From the NCBI GenBank assembly GCA_023420415.1, contig JAEZWF010000050.1, positions 62,001 through 126,000 of the forward strand: DNA of 64,000 nucleotides, in the 5' to 3' direction. Below, one piece after another: positions 31,952 through 41,000 of this stretch (positions within the stretch are counted from its first letter, which is position 1; every line of letters starts with the position of its first letter). This stretch comes from Actinomycetes bacterium. Its GTDB lineage: Bacteria > Actinomycetota > Actinomycetes > Actinomycetales > Dermatophilaceae. Position numbers and translations under genes: made by a program. Under the pieces are notes generated by a model. It did no database searches, was not told the origin of the DNA, and worked only from the letters and a program-made list of their open reading frames with translations.

Positions 31952-34231
31952 GTCGAACGAGAGCGTCGCGGCGCCGCCCGCCTCGAGCCCCAGGCCCTTG
32001 AGCCGGGCGGCGACGACGTCCGCCGGGCGGTCGACGTGGTCGGCGATCTCCGCGACCGACAACCCCAGGGCCACGCCCTCGCGCAGCTCCTCGTCGGCCT
32101 CCTCGGTCCACCCCTCGCCCTCGGTCACGGCCGTGCGGGACGACTCGGCCACCGGTGGGGCCTGCGCAACCGGCCGCTCGTCCGCCGCGCGCGGGTGCTC
32201 GGCCGAGTCCTCGCCCACCCGGCCCATCGAGGTGCCGACCACCGCTCCGGTCACTCCACGCAGGGCCGGGTCCGCGACCTCGACCGGCGGTGGGGCGATC
32301 TCGTCGAGCCGCTTCAGGGCGGCCAGGACCCGGTCGCGGTCAGTCGTCGGCCAGAAGGGGGGCAGCGAACGCTGGAGGAACCCGGCATACCTCGCCGTCA
32401 TCATCCGCGAGTCGAGGAAGGCGACCACGCCCCGGTCGTCGGACCGGCGGATGAGCCGCCCGGCTCCCTGGGCGAGCCGCAACGCGGCGTGGGTGGCCGA
32501 CACAGCCATGAACCCGTTGCCGCCCATGCGTGCAATCGCCTGCGACCGCGCCGAGGCCAGCGGGTCGTCGGGGCGCGGGAACGGGATGCGGTCGATGATC
32601 ACCAGCTGGCACGACGACCCCGGCACGTCGACGCCCTGCCACAGCGTGAGCGTGCCGAACAGACAGGTCTGCGGGTCGCGTGCGAACTGGCGCACCAGCG
32701 TGGTGATCTGGTCCTCGCCCTGGCACAGGAAGCCGATGTCGCCGTCGAACCGCTCCCGCATCGCCTCGGTCGCAGCCTGCGCCGCGCGCATCGAGGAGAA
32801 CAGGCCCAGCGTGCGCCCGCCGGCGGCCCGCACGAGCGACTCGATCTCGTCCATCGCCGCCTCGGACAGGCCGTCGCGGCCGGGCGGTGGCAGGTGCTGG
32901 GCGACGTAGGCGATCGCCTGCTGCGGGTAGTCGAACGGGCTGCCGACGTCGAGCCCGCGCCAGTCGGGTGAGCCCTCACCGCGCAGGCCCATGGTGCCGG
33001 CGACGGCGTCGAACGTGCCGCCGAGCTCGAGGGTGGCGCTGGTCAGGACCACGGTGCGATCGCCGAACACCTTGTCTCGCAACAACATTGCGACACTCAT
33101 GGGTGCGACGCGCAGCACCGAACCTCGCCGCTGGTCACGGTTGACCCAGACGACGTCGAGCTCGCGCTGCTCGAGCACGCGGGACGAGTTCTCGAAGACC
33201 TCGTCGATGGCCGCCTGCGCGACCTTGCGGGCGCCGTCGGGTTCGGTGCCCTTCTCGGGCTTGAGCTCGGACTGCACCTGCCGCGTCGTGTCACGCACCC
33301 TTGCGAGGGCGAGGCCGAGCGAGTCGGGTATGCCGGTGAGCCGCCCCTCGGGCAGCTCGTCCAGTACGCCGCGCAGGAAGGCGGCTGCGTCGTCGACGGC
33401 CTCGGTGGACTCGGCCAGCCGCGAGGCCCGCTTGGCCGCGGCCTCGACGGCATTCGCCGTGATCTCGTCGGTGATGGTCGAGGTGACGCGGTCGACCAGC
33501 TCGTGGCCCTCGTCGACGACGAGCAGGTCGTGCTCGGGCAGCATCTGCCGGCCCTCGAAGCTGTCGATTGCCATGAACGAGTGGTTGGTGACGATGACGT
33601 CGCACTCCTTGGCGGCCTCACGCGACTTCTCGACGAAGCACTCGGAGACCAGGGGGCACTTGCTGCCCATGCACTCGTGGGCGCTGACCGACACCTGCCG
33701 CCAGGCGCGCTCGCTCACGCCCGGTACGAGCTCGTCGCGGTCGCCGGACTCGGTTATCTCAGCCCACTGCCGCAGCCGCACGACCTCCTGACCGAGCCGC
33801 GACTGCGCCCGGCCGGCCTCCCCCGCCTGCTCGACACCGAACAGGCCGTCCTCGTCGTCGGGAAAGCCGCCCTCGAGCTTGTGCGCGCACAGGTAGTTGC
33901 GGCGTCCCTTCACCAGCCCATAGGTCGGGCGGCGACCCAGCACCGGCTCCAGCGCGTCGGCGAGGCGCGGCATGTCGCGGTCGACGATCTGCGCCTGGAG
34001 CGCGAGCGTGGCGGTGGCGATGACGGCGGGCTTGTCGCTGGCCTGGGCGTGGACGATCGCCGGCACGAGGTAGGCCAGCGACTTGCCGGTGCCCGTGCCC
34101 GCCTGCACGAGCAGGTGCTCGTCCTTGTCGATGGCGTCGGCGACGGCGTGCGCCATCTCGACCTGCCCCGGACGCTCGGCGCCCCCGACTCCCTGGACGG
34201 CGGCGTGCAGGAGCTCGTCGAGGGTGGGCAT
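31949..34231 (-). CDS. dinG: DinG-family iron-sulfur ATP-dependent DNA helicase
   Basis: A 760-residue XPD-like helicase. Walker A is AGTGTGKS at residues 44-51. Four candidate Fe-S cysteines lie in NYLCAHK, HECMGSKC and SECF, and the DEGH box is in LLVVDEGHELVD. Late motifs include GTLTLWQGVDVPG and QGAGRLIRR. DinG unwinds 5'-tailed duplexes, R-loops and G-quadruplexes. An extra C-terminal region of about 100 residues ends in a helix-turn-helix-like LREGVALGLSVAEIADHVDR. Its usual neighbours lexA and nrdR are not beside it here. Confidence 0.9.
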   Translation of the reverse strand: MPTLDELLHAAVQGVGGAERPGQVEMAHAVADAIDKDEHLLVQAGTGTGKSLAYLVPAIVHAQASDKPAVIATATLALQAQIVDRDMPRLADALEPVLGRRPTYGLVKGRRNYLCAHKLEGGFPDDEDGLFGVEQAGEAGRAQSRLGQEVVRLRQWAEITESGDRDELVPGVSERAWRQVSVSAHECMGSKCPLVSECFVEKSREAAKECDVIVTNHSFMAIDSFEGRQMLPEHDLLVVDEGHELVDRVTSTITDEITANAVEAAAKRASRLAESTEAVDDAAAFLRGVLDELPEGRLTGIPDSLGLALARVRDTTRQVQSELKPEKGTEPDGARKVAQAAIDEVFENSSRVLEQRELDVVWVNRDQRRGSVLRVAPMSVAMLLRDKVFGDRTVVLTSATLELGGTFDAVAGTMGLRGEGSPDWRGLDVGSPFDYPQQAIAYVAQHLPPPGRDGLSEAAMDEIESLVRAAGGRTLGLFSSMRAAQAATEAMRERFDGDIGFLCQGEDQITTLVRQFARDPQTCLFGTLTLWQGVDVPGSSCQLVIIDRIPFPRPDDPLASARSQAIARMGGNGFMAVSATHAALRLAQGAGRLIRRSDDRGVVAFLDSRMMTARYAGFLQRSLPPFWPTTDRDRVLAALKRLDEIAPPPVEVADPALRGVTGAVVGTSMGRVGEDSAEHPRAADERPVAQAPPVAESSRTAVTEGEGWTEEADEELREGVALGLSVAEIADHVDRPADVVAARLKGLGLEAGGAATLSFD

Positions 34232-34298
34232 GAGGGCCAGCGTATGCCGTGGGGCCGACGTCTCGTGGCCGCCGTCCCCAGGCGTGTGCCGCCCGCGC

Positions 34299-35360
34299 TC
34301 AGCCGCCTCCGTGGGGACGCAACGGCATACCGTCGACACGACGTGCCATGGTGACGTCGTCGCGGTCGTCGCCGTCGGCCACCCGGATCGCGCAGGGGAT
34401 GCGACCGACCTCGACGTAGCCGCTCTGGGCATAGAACGCGCTCACTCCCGAGCCGCTGCGCACGCCCAGCTGCAGCAGCTCGACGCCGTCCTCACGGGCG
34501 AGCCGGTGCAGGCCGGCCATGAGGACGAGGCCGTAGCCGCGGCCCTGGCGGTCGGGGTCGACCATGAGCCGGTAGAGCCAGCGGCCGTGGTGGAGCAGAG
34601 GGTTGGGCACCCGCACCCACCAGCCCCAGCCGACGAGCGTGCCGTCGGGCTCGCGCAGGGCACCCGCGAAGGCGTCACCGGCGGCCATCTGCTCATCGTG
34701 GGCCGCCAGCGCGGTGGCGATCGCCTCCCGCGACGCGCCGGGCAGGAAGCCGACCGCTCCCCCGGCGTCGGTCACCCGACTCCACAGGTCGAGCACCTCC
34801 TCCCGGGTCGCCTCGTCGAGGGCGTCCACCCGACCCACCCGCGGGGCCTCGAACAACAGCGATGGCGGCTCGTCGGGCAGGTCGTCCCTCAAGGTCACCG
34901 TCGTGTCCGTGCGGGCGAGTCCGGACGCGAGAGCCGTGCGCACCGAAGCGACGTTGTGCTCCTTCACCAGCGCGCGCACAGGCCGGTCGGCAACCCACTC
35001 CGTCGCCATCGCAACGGCCGCCCGACCCGCCTCCTTGGCCAGCCCCTTGCCGTGCGCCTCGGACACGAACCGGTAGTAGAGGTTGAGGAAGTCGCCTTGC
35101 TCGCCACTGGCGCCCTTGACGCCCACCCAGCCCAGCGGCATACCCGAGTCCTTGTCCTCGGCGACCCAGTAACCGAATCCGTGGTCCTCCCAGTGGCCGA
35201 GGATGTCGTCGAAGAAGACCTTGTTGGTCTCCGGTGTGCCGATGACGTGCGGCGCATGGGTGTAGAGCTGCGGGTCGCTGTGCACGGCGGCGTGGAAGTC
35301 GCGGTCGGCCTCGGTCGGACGACGCAGGACGAGGCGGCGGGTCGTGGTCTCGAACGTCAC
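34299..35360 (-). CDS. Tandem double-GNAT acetyltransferase
   Basis: A 353-residue protein made of two GNAT domains. The first (about 1-170) is RimJ/RimL-like (TTRRLVLRRPTEADRDFHAAV, GKGLAKEAGRAAV). The second (about 190-345) has the acetyl-CoA loop DRQGRGYGLVLM and VSAFYAQSGYVEVGR. Acceptors are unknown. The start is GTG 35360 (VTFETTTRR); the frame is open upstream but the extra residues do not look like a domain. It lies between dinG and the frameshifted STM3941-like gene, same strand. Confidence 0.85.
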   Translation of the reverse strand: MTFETTTRRLVLRRPTEADRDFHAAVHSDPQLYTHAPHVIGTPETNKVFFDDILGHWEDHGFGYWVAEDKDSGMPLGWVGVKGASGEQGDFLNLYYRFVSEAHGKGLAKEAGRAAVAMATEWVADRPVRALVKEHNVASVRTALASGLARTDTTVTLRDDLPDEPPSLLFEAPRVGRVDALDEATREEVLDLWSRVTDAGGAVGFLPGASREAIATALAAHDEQMAAGDAFAGALREPDGTLVGWGWWVRVPNPLLHHGRWLYRLMVDPDRQGRGYGLVLMAGLHRLAREDGVELLQLGVRSGSGVSAFYAQSGYVEVGRIPCAIRVADGDDRDDVTMARRVDGMPLRPHGGG

Positions 35361-35370
35361 GTCGCCGACG

Positions 35371-35906
35371 CTATCGGCGGCCTCCGACGTCGCCGTCGGG
35401 CCCGACGGGGTGCCGCTCCTGGTACGCGCTAAGCCTCGAGCTGAGCAGCTCGAACAGGTCACCGCTGCTGATGCGCAGGCCCGTGGAGGCAAGGGCGACC
35501 GGTGACCCGACCATCCCCAGGTTCGCGTGGGCCGCCCACTTGGCGGGTCCGCGCAGGCGCGTGAGGTACACCTCGGGGTCTCGAACGGTGACGACGATGT
35601 TGGTGGTCGTGCTCGCCTTCCACTTCCAGACGTTGACGACGTCCGACCAGGGCACGCGCCCCATGGCCACCATCGAGCTGGCGTCGGTGAAGCCCTCGTC
35701 GTCGACCACGAACCCGGGGCCGCGGCGGAGCATCATCGCCACGCCAGCCACACCGAACAACCCGAAGACGACGATGCCGACCCAGCCGATCAGCACGCCG
35801 GTCGGGTCCTCTGACGGATGAGGAACCACCCGGCTACCAGGAAGAGGACCACTCCCGCCAGGGCCAGGGACGTCTTGAGCCGGCTGCGTTGGATGACCAC
35901 GGGCAC
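35371..35906 (-). pseudogene. STM3941-like membrane protein gene with a one-base frameshift
   Basis: Two frames together give one plausible protein. From GTG 35906 the first frame reads VPVVIQRSRLKTSLALAGVV and a membrane segment ending GWFLIRQRT, then stops after about 38 codons. The second frame continues DPTGVLIGWVGIVVFGLFG and then the typical VVDDEGFTDASSMVAMGRVPWSDV of STM3941-type proteins. One missing base near 35810-35825 (AGGACCC where AGGGACCC would restore the frame) joins them. It could be a true inactivating deletion, an assembly error or, less likely, programmed frameshifting. Function of the family is unknown. Confidence 0.65.
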
Positions 35907-35944
35907 GGTCCTGAGTATCCACGACACCTGACAGGATGGCGGCG

Positions 35945-38560
35945 ATGTCCTCCACCGCGCCGCTCGCCGACCTCGTGCCCGTGGGCGCCGCCCCGGACGA
36001 GGTGTATGCCGCGTTCGCGGCGTGGTCGCAGGAACGCGGGCTCCCGCTCTACGCCCACCAGGATGAGGCGCTCGTCGCGCTGCTGGCCGGTGAGAACGTC
36101 GTGCTGTCGACGCCGACCGGCTCGGGCAAGTCGCTGGTGGCCACGGGCGCGCACCTGGCCGCGCTGGCGTCAGACCGGGTGTCGTTCTACACCGCGCCCA
36201 TCAAGGCACTGGTCAGCGAGAAGTTCTTCGACCTGTGCGAGCTGTTCGGGGCCTCGGAGGTCGGGATGCTGACCGGTGACGCGTCGGTCAACCCGGATGC
36301 CCCGATCATCTGCTGCACGGCCGAGATCCTCGCCAACATCGCCTTGCGCGAGGGGCGGGACGCCGATGTGGGGCTCGTGATCATGGACGAGTTCCACTAC
36401 TACGCCGAGCCCGACCGCGGGTGGGCCTGGCAGGTGCCGCTGCTCGAGCTGCCGCAGGCGCAGTTCCTGCTGATGTCGGCGACCTTGGGGGACGTGTCGG
36501 AGATCGCGACCGACCTGACCCGTCGAACGGGGCGTGAGACGGCGCTGGTGACGGGCACGGAGCGGCCGGTGCCGCTGTCGTTCTCGTGGGCGATGACACC
36601 GCTCGACGAGACCGTCGAGGAGCTCGTCACGACGCACCAGTCACCCGTCTACGTCGTCCACTTCACCCAGGCCGCGGCCCTGGAACACGCGCGGTCACTG
36701 CTGGCCATGAAGCGGTTACTCGGTGTCGACAAGGAGGCGATTGCCGCGCGGATAGGCGGTTTTCGCTTCACCGCCGGTTTCGGCAAAACCTTGTCGCAGC
36801 TCGTGCGCGCCGGGATCGGGGTGCACCACGCGGGCATGCTGCCGCGCTATCGCCGGCTGGTCGAGCAGCTCGCCCAGGACGGCCTGCTCAAGGTCATCTG
36901 CGGCACCGACACCCTCGGCGTGGGCATCAACGTGCCCATCCGGACGGTGCTGTTCACGGGGCTGGTGAAGTACGACGGGTCCCGGCAGCGGGTGTTGCGG
37001 GCCAGGGAGTTCCACCAGATCGCGGGACGAGCCGGGCGGGCGGGGTACGACACGAGTGGCTCGGTCGTGGTGCAGGCGCCGGAACACGTCATCGAGAACG
37101 CGCGGGCGCTCGCCAAGGCTGGCGACGACCCCAAGAAGCAGCGCAAGGTGCAGCGCAAGAAGCCACCCGAGGGCACCGTCTCGTGGACCGAGCAGACCTA
37201 CGACAAGCTGGTCGGCGCCGAACCCGAGCCCCTCGTCTCGCGGATGAAGGTCGACCACGGCACGATCCTCAACATCGTGCAGCGGCCGGGCGACCCCGTG
37301 CAGGCGTTGTCGCGACTCCTGCGCGACAACCACGAGACCCCGCGTGGCCAGGCACGACTGTCCCGACGCGCGATCACCCTCGGGCGAAGTCTGTTGGACA
37401 CCGATGTGCTGCAACGGGTTTCGCCGGTCGAGACCGACGGTCGCGGGGTACGCCTCAACCCCGACGTGTCCGAGGACTTCGCCCTCAACCAGCCGTTGTC
37501 GCCACTGGCCTTGGCGAGCTTCGAGGTCCTCGACCCGGAGTCCCCCACGTTCGCGCTCGACGTCGTCTCGGTGGTCGAGTCCATCCTCGACGACCCGTTC
37601 CAGGTGCTGCTCGCCCAGCAGTTCAAGGCCCGCGGCGAGGCCGTGGCCCAGATGAAGGCCGACGGCATCGAGTACGACGAGCGGATGGAGCGGCTCGAGG
37701 AGATCACCTGGCCCAAGCCGCTCGACGAGCTGTTGGAGGCGACGTTCGAGATCTTCCGGCGCAGCCATCCGTGGGTCAGCGAGAGCGCCCTGTCCCCCAA
37801 GTCGGTCGTGCGTGAGATGTACGAGCGCGCCATGACCTTCACCGAGTTCGTCTCGGCCTACCAGCTCGCCCGGTCCGAGGGCACCGTCCTGCGCTACCTC
37901 TCCGACGCCTACCGGACCCTGCGTCAGCTCGTGCCCGCGTCGTACCGGAACGAGACCTTCGACGAGCTCCTCGAGTGGCTCGGCGAGACGATCCGCCAGA
38001 CAGACTCCTCGCTCCTCGACGAGTGGGAGGCCCTCACCGACCCCGAGGCGCAGGACCGCCTGACCGACCTCGAGACGATGGCCGCCCACGGGGGCACCCG
38101 ACCCCACCGCCCGATCACCGCCAACGAGAAGGCATTTCGCGTCATGGTGCGCAACACGATGTTCCGTCGCGTCGACCTCGCCAGCCGCGACCTGTTCGTC
38201 GACCTCGCCCGGCTCGACGAGGCGAGCGCGGCACTCACCGAGCCCCCGCGGCATACCCTCATGGACGAAGCGGCCTGGGACGAGGCGCTCGGCGCCTATT
38301 GGGAGGTGCACGACTCGATCGGCACCGATGCCGCCGCGCGCGGGCCGGCGATGCTGACGATCGAGGCAACGACCGGCCCGCCGCCCGGGTTGAACGAGCC
38401 CGACGAGGGCCAGCCCGACCACCGCCTGTGGCACGCGCGCCAGACGCTCGCCGACCCCGACGGCGACCACGACTGGGTCCTCGAGGCGACCGTCGACCTC
38501 GACGCCTCCGACGAGGCCGGCGAACCGGTCGTGCTGACGACCGCGATGCGCCAGCTCTGA
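35945..38560 (+). CDS. Ski2-like DEAD/DEAH-box helicase with DUF3516 domain
   Basis: A helicase of about 871 residues. Walker A is STPTGSGKS (near residue 55), the DEFH box is in VIMDEFHYY, motif III is LLMSATLGD, and motif VI is QIAGRAGRAGYD. The long C-terminal DUF3516 domain (about 470-860) is specific to Actinobacteria. Ski2-like helicases unwind RNA or DNA; the actinobacterial branch is uncharacterised as far as I know. ATG 35945 is taken as the start, 35936 is possible. It is divergent from the frameshifted STM3941-like gene. Confidence 0.9.
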   Translation: MSSTAPLADLVPVGAAPDEVYAAFAAWSQERGLPLYAHQDEALVALLAGENVVLSTPTGSGKSLVATGAHLAALASDRVSFYTAPIKALVSEKFFDLCELFGASEVGMLTGDASVNPDAPIICCTAEILANIALREGRDADVGLVIMDEFHYYAEPDRGWAWQVPLLELPQAQFLLMSATLGDVSEIATDLTRRTGRETALVTGTERPVPLSFSWAMTPLDETVEELVTTHQSPVYVVHFTQAAALEHARSLLAMKRLLGVDKEAIAARIGGFRFTAGFGKTLSQLVRAGIGVHHAGMLPRYRRLVEQLAQDGLLKVICGTDTLGVGINVPIRTVLFTGLVKYDGSRQRVLRAREFHQIAGRAGRAGYDTSGSVVVQAPEHVIENARALAKAGDDPKKQRKVQRKKPPEGTVSWTEQTYDKLVGAEPEPLVSRMKVDHGTILNIVQRPGDPVQALSRLLRDNHETPRGQARLSRRAITLGRSLLDTDVLQRVSPVETDGRGVRLNPDVSEDFALNQPLSPLALASFEVLDPESPTFALDVVSVVESILDDPFQVLLAQQFKARGEAVAQMKADGIEYDERMERLEEITWPKPLDELLEATFEIFRRSHPWVSESALSPKSVVREMYERAMTFTEFVSAYQLARSEGTVLRYLSDAYRTLRQLVPASYRNETFDELLEWLGETIRQTDSSLLDEWEALTDPEAQDRLTDLETMAAHGGTRPHRPITANEKAFRVMVRNTMFRRVDLASRDLFVDLARLDEASAALTEPPRHTLMDEAAWDEALGAYWEVHDSIGTDAAARGPAMLTIEATTGPPPGLNEPDEGQPDHRLWHARQTLADPDGDHDWVLEATVDLDASDEAGEPVVLTTAMRQL

Positions 38561-38608
38561 CCCAAATCCCTTGGCGCCCAGCTTCACTCGTGTGCGAGGG
38601 TCGAGCGC

Positions 38609-39355
38609 ATGGAGCAGGACGAGGTCTGGGATGCGACCGCTGCGGCGCAGTACGACACACCGGGTGAGGGCATGTTCGCGCCGGAGGTGATCGAGCCGAC
38701 GGTCGCCTTCCTCGCGGACCTCGCAGGCGGCGGCGCTGCGCTGGAGTTCGCGATCGGCACGGGCCGGGTGGCGGTGCCGCTCGTGGCGGCCGGTGTGCCC
38801 GTTACCGGCATCGAGCTCTCCCAGCCCATGATCGACGTGCTGCGCGAAAAGGCAGACGCCGCAACGATTCCCGTCACGCGCGGCGACATGGCAACCACCC
38901 GGGTCGACGGCGACTTCACCCTCGCCTACCTCGTCTTCAACACCATCTCCAACCTGCTCACCCAGGACGCGCAGGTCGAGTGCTTCCGCAACGCGGCTGC
39001 CCACCTAGCGCCGGGCGGCAGGTTCGTCATCGAGCTGTGGGTCCCGCAGCTGCGCTCACTGCCGCCCGGCTCCCCCGCGGCCGTCTTCGGAGCCTCTGAC
39101 GGATACATCGGGCTCGACACCTACGACACCGTCGACCAGCAGGTCGTCTCGCACCACTTCCACTACGGGCGCGGCCGCGACGCCCGGCACGGCATCAGCC
39201 CTCACCGCTACGTCTGGCCGTCCGAGCTCGACCTCATGGGTCGCCTCGCGGGACTCGAGCTGGAGGCGAGGTATGCCGGCTGGGACCGTTCGCCGTTCAC
39301 CGCCGAGTCACGCTCGCACGTGTCGGTCTACCGGCTCTCGGACTCGCGGTCTTAG
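38609..39355 (+). CDS. Class I SAM-dependent methyltransferase
   Basis: A 248-residue protein. Motif I reads ALEFAIGTGRVAVPLVAAG near residue 43 (EFAIGTG rather than the more common LDLGCGTG). GIELSQPMIDVLREK and LAPGGRFVIELW complete the Rossmann methyltransferase fold. The substrate is unknown. It stands alone 48 bases after the DUF3516 helicase gene and ends at a large hairpin shared with the convergent hflX. Confidence 0.85.
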   Translation: MEQDEVWDATAAAQYDTPGEGMFAPEVIEPTVAFLADLAGGGAALEFAIGTGRVAVPLVAAGVPVTGIELSQPMIDVLREKADAATIPVTRGDMATTRVDGDFTLAYLVFNTISNLLTQDAQVECFRNAAAHLAPGGRFVIELWVPQLRSLPPGSPAAVFGASDGYIGLDTYDTVDQQVVSHHFHYGRGRDARHGISPHRYVWPSELDLMGRLAGLELEARYAGWDRSPFTAESRSHVSVYRLSDSRS

Positions 39356-39357
39356 CC

Positions 39358-39418
39358 AGTTGCCGGTTCTCCATTTTGTGGCCGGCATACCGACCACAGA
39401 ACCGAGAACCGGCCAACT
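39358..39418. terminator. Large bidirectional hairpin with an octamer copy at its tip
   Basis: Left arm AGTT-GCCGGTTCTC (39358-39371) pairs with GAGAACCGGC-C-AACT (39404-39418). An inner stem TTGTGG/CCACAG follows, and the apex carries CGGCATAC (39383-39390). It separates convergent genes and probably terminates both. Uptake sequences in other bacteria are also often placed in terminators. Confidence 0.75.
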
Positions 39419-39446
39419 TCTGCCCACCCGGGCAGACCGACCGCAC

Positions 39447-40907
39447 TCAGGCGGCGTATGCCGCGAGCTCGCCGGCGAGGTCGGGGTGCACCCGCGCCTT
39501 GACGTGCGTCCCGTCCTGCGTGTGCTCGCTGGAGATGACGTCGGCCTCGTCGTGGAGCCGGCTGACCAGGTCGCCCCGGTCATAGGGCAGCAGCACGTCG
39601 ACGTCGATCGTCGGCCGCGGCAGCTCCTCGGCGATGAGGGCACGCAGCTCGTCCAGCCCCTCGCCCGTGCGAGCCGACACGATGACCGAGTGCTTCTCGT
39701 GCCGGCGCAGCCGGTCGAGCACCTCGGGGTCGGCGGCGTCGGCCTTGTTGACGACGATGATCTCCTTCACGTCGGCCGCGTCCACATCGGCGAGGACGGC
39801 GCGCACCGCGCTGATCTGGCCCTCGGGATCCGGGTGCGACCCGTCGACGACGTGCAGCAGCAGGTCGGCGTCACCGACCTCCTCCAGTGTCGAGCGGAAC
39901 GCCTCGACCAGCTGGGTCGGCAGCTGCCGCACGAACCCGACCGTGTCGGCGAGGGTATAGACGCGGCCGTCCTCGGTCTCGGCCCGGCGCACGGTCGGGT
40001 CGAGCGTCGCGAACAGCTGGTTCTGCACGAGCACGCCGGCGTCGGTGAGCCGGTTGAGCAGCGAGGACTTGCCCGCGTTGGTGTAGCCCGCGATCGCGAC
40101 GCTCGGCACGGCATTCGCCTTGCGCGCCAGCCGGCGCGTGTCACGACCGGTCTTCATGTCCTTGATCTCGCGACGCAACTTGGCCATGCGCTGGTTGATG
40201 CGGCGGCGGTCGAGCTCGATCTTCGTCTCACCCGGACCACGCGAACCCATGCCCTGCCCGGCGCCCACCTGGCCACCGGCCTGCCGGGACATCGACTCAC
40301 CCCAACCACGCAGCCGCGGCAAGAGGTACTGCATCTGGGCCAGCTCGACCTGCGCCTTGCCCTCCTTGGACTTCGCGTGCTGAGCGAAGATGTCGAGGAT
40401 CAGCGCGGTGCGGTCGATGACCTTCACCTTGACGACATCCTCGAGCGCGCGCCGCTGCGACGGGGTCAGCTCGGTGTCGGCGATGACCGTGTCCGCGCCC
40501 TCGGCGATCACGATGTCGCGCAGCTCATGCGCCTTGCCCTTGCCGAGGTAGGTGCTCGTGTCGGGGTGGGTGCGCCGCTGGACGACGCCGGCGAGCACGG
40601 TCGAACCCGCGGTTTCGGCCAGCGCCGCGAGCTCGCGCATCGAGTTGTCGGCCTCTTCCTGGGAGCCCTCGGTCCAGACGGCGGCGAGGACGACGCGCTC
40701 GAGCCGCAGCTGGCGGTACTCGACCTCGGTGATGTCCTCGAGCTCGGTGGACAGACCGGCGACACGGCGCAGCGCAGCGCGGTCCTCGCGGTCGTACTGC
40801 TCCCCGTCGTACCCGTCCTGCTCGCCCGGCCGGAACTGCTCGTCGGCGGCGAGGGCGGTGGCCTTGGTGTCAAAGATGGTGGTGTTGTGCTTCGTCATGT
40901 TCTCCAT
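39447..40907 (-). CDS. hflX: Ribosome-associated GTPase HflX
   Basis: A 486-residue GTPase that splits or rescues stalled ribosomes. The N-terminal HflX domain has STYLGKGKAHEL and LTPSQRRALED, followed by a helical linker with GPGETKIELDRRRI. The G domain has G1 AGYTNAGKSSL, G3 DTVGF and G4 VNKAD. The length is normal. The start is ATG 40907, or ATG 40898 with its own GGAG. hflX next to dapF/miaA/miaB/recA is the usual actinobacterial arrangement, but here four unrelated genes intervene before dapF. Confidence 0.94.
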   Translation of the reverse strand: MENMTKHNTTIFDTKATALAADEQFRPGEQDGYDGEQYDREDRAALRRVAGLSTELEDITEVEYRQLRLERVVLAAVWTEGSQEEADNSMRELAALAETAGSTVLAGVVQRRTHPDTSTYLGKGKAHELRDIVIAEGADTVIADTELTPSQRRALEDVVKVKVIDRTALILDIFAQHAKSKEGKAQVELAQMQYLLPRLRGWGESMSRQAGGQVGAGQGMGSRGPGETKIELDRRRINQRMAKLRREIKDMKTGRDTRRLARKANAVPSVAIAGYTNAGKSSLLNRLTDAGVLVQNQLFATLDPTVRRAETEDGRVYTLADTVGFVRQLPTQLVEAFRSTLEEVGDADLLLHVVDGSHPDPEGQISAVRAVLADVDAADVKEIIVVNKADAADPEVLDRLRRHEKHSVIVSARTGEGLDELRALIAEELPRPTIDVDVLLPYDRGDLVSRLHDEADVISSEHTQDGTHVKARVHPDLAGELAAYAA

Positions 40908-41000
40908 ATCGTCTCATTGGACGAACGAGGATGACGAGTCGATTATGCCCGCGCGACCCCACGCGGTGGTGCTGACCAGCGGGTATGCCGGGTGCTCACC

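Noticed and set aside
35907..35955. ATG at 35955 as the start of the STM3941-like protein
   Set aside because: The residues from this start are low in hydrophobicity and overlap the divergent helicase start. The other frame from GTG 35906 gives the expected membrane helix.
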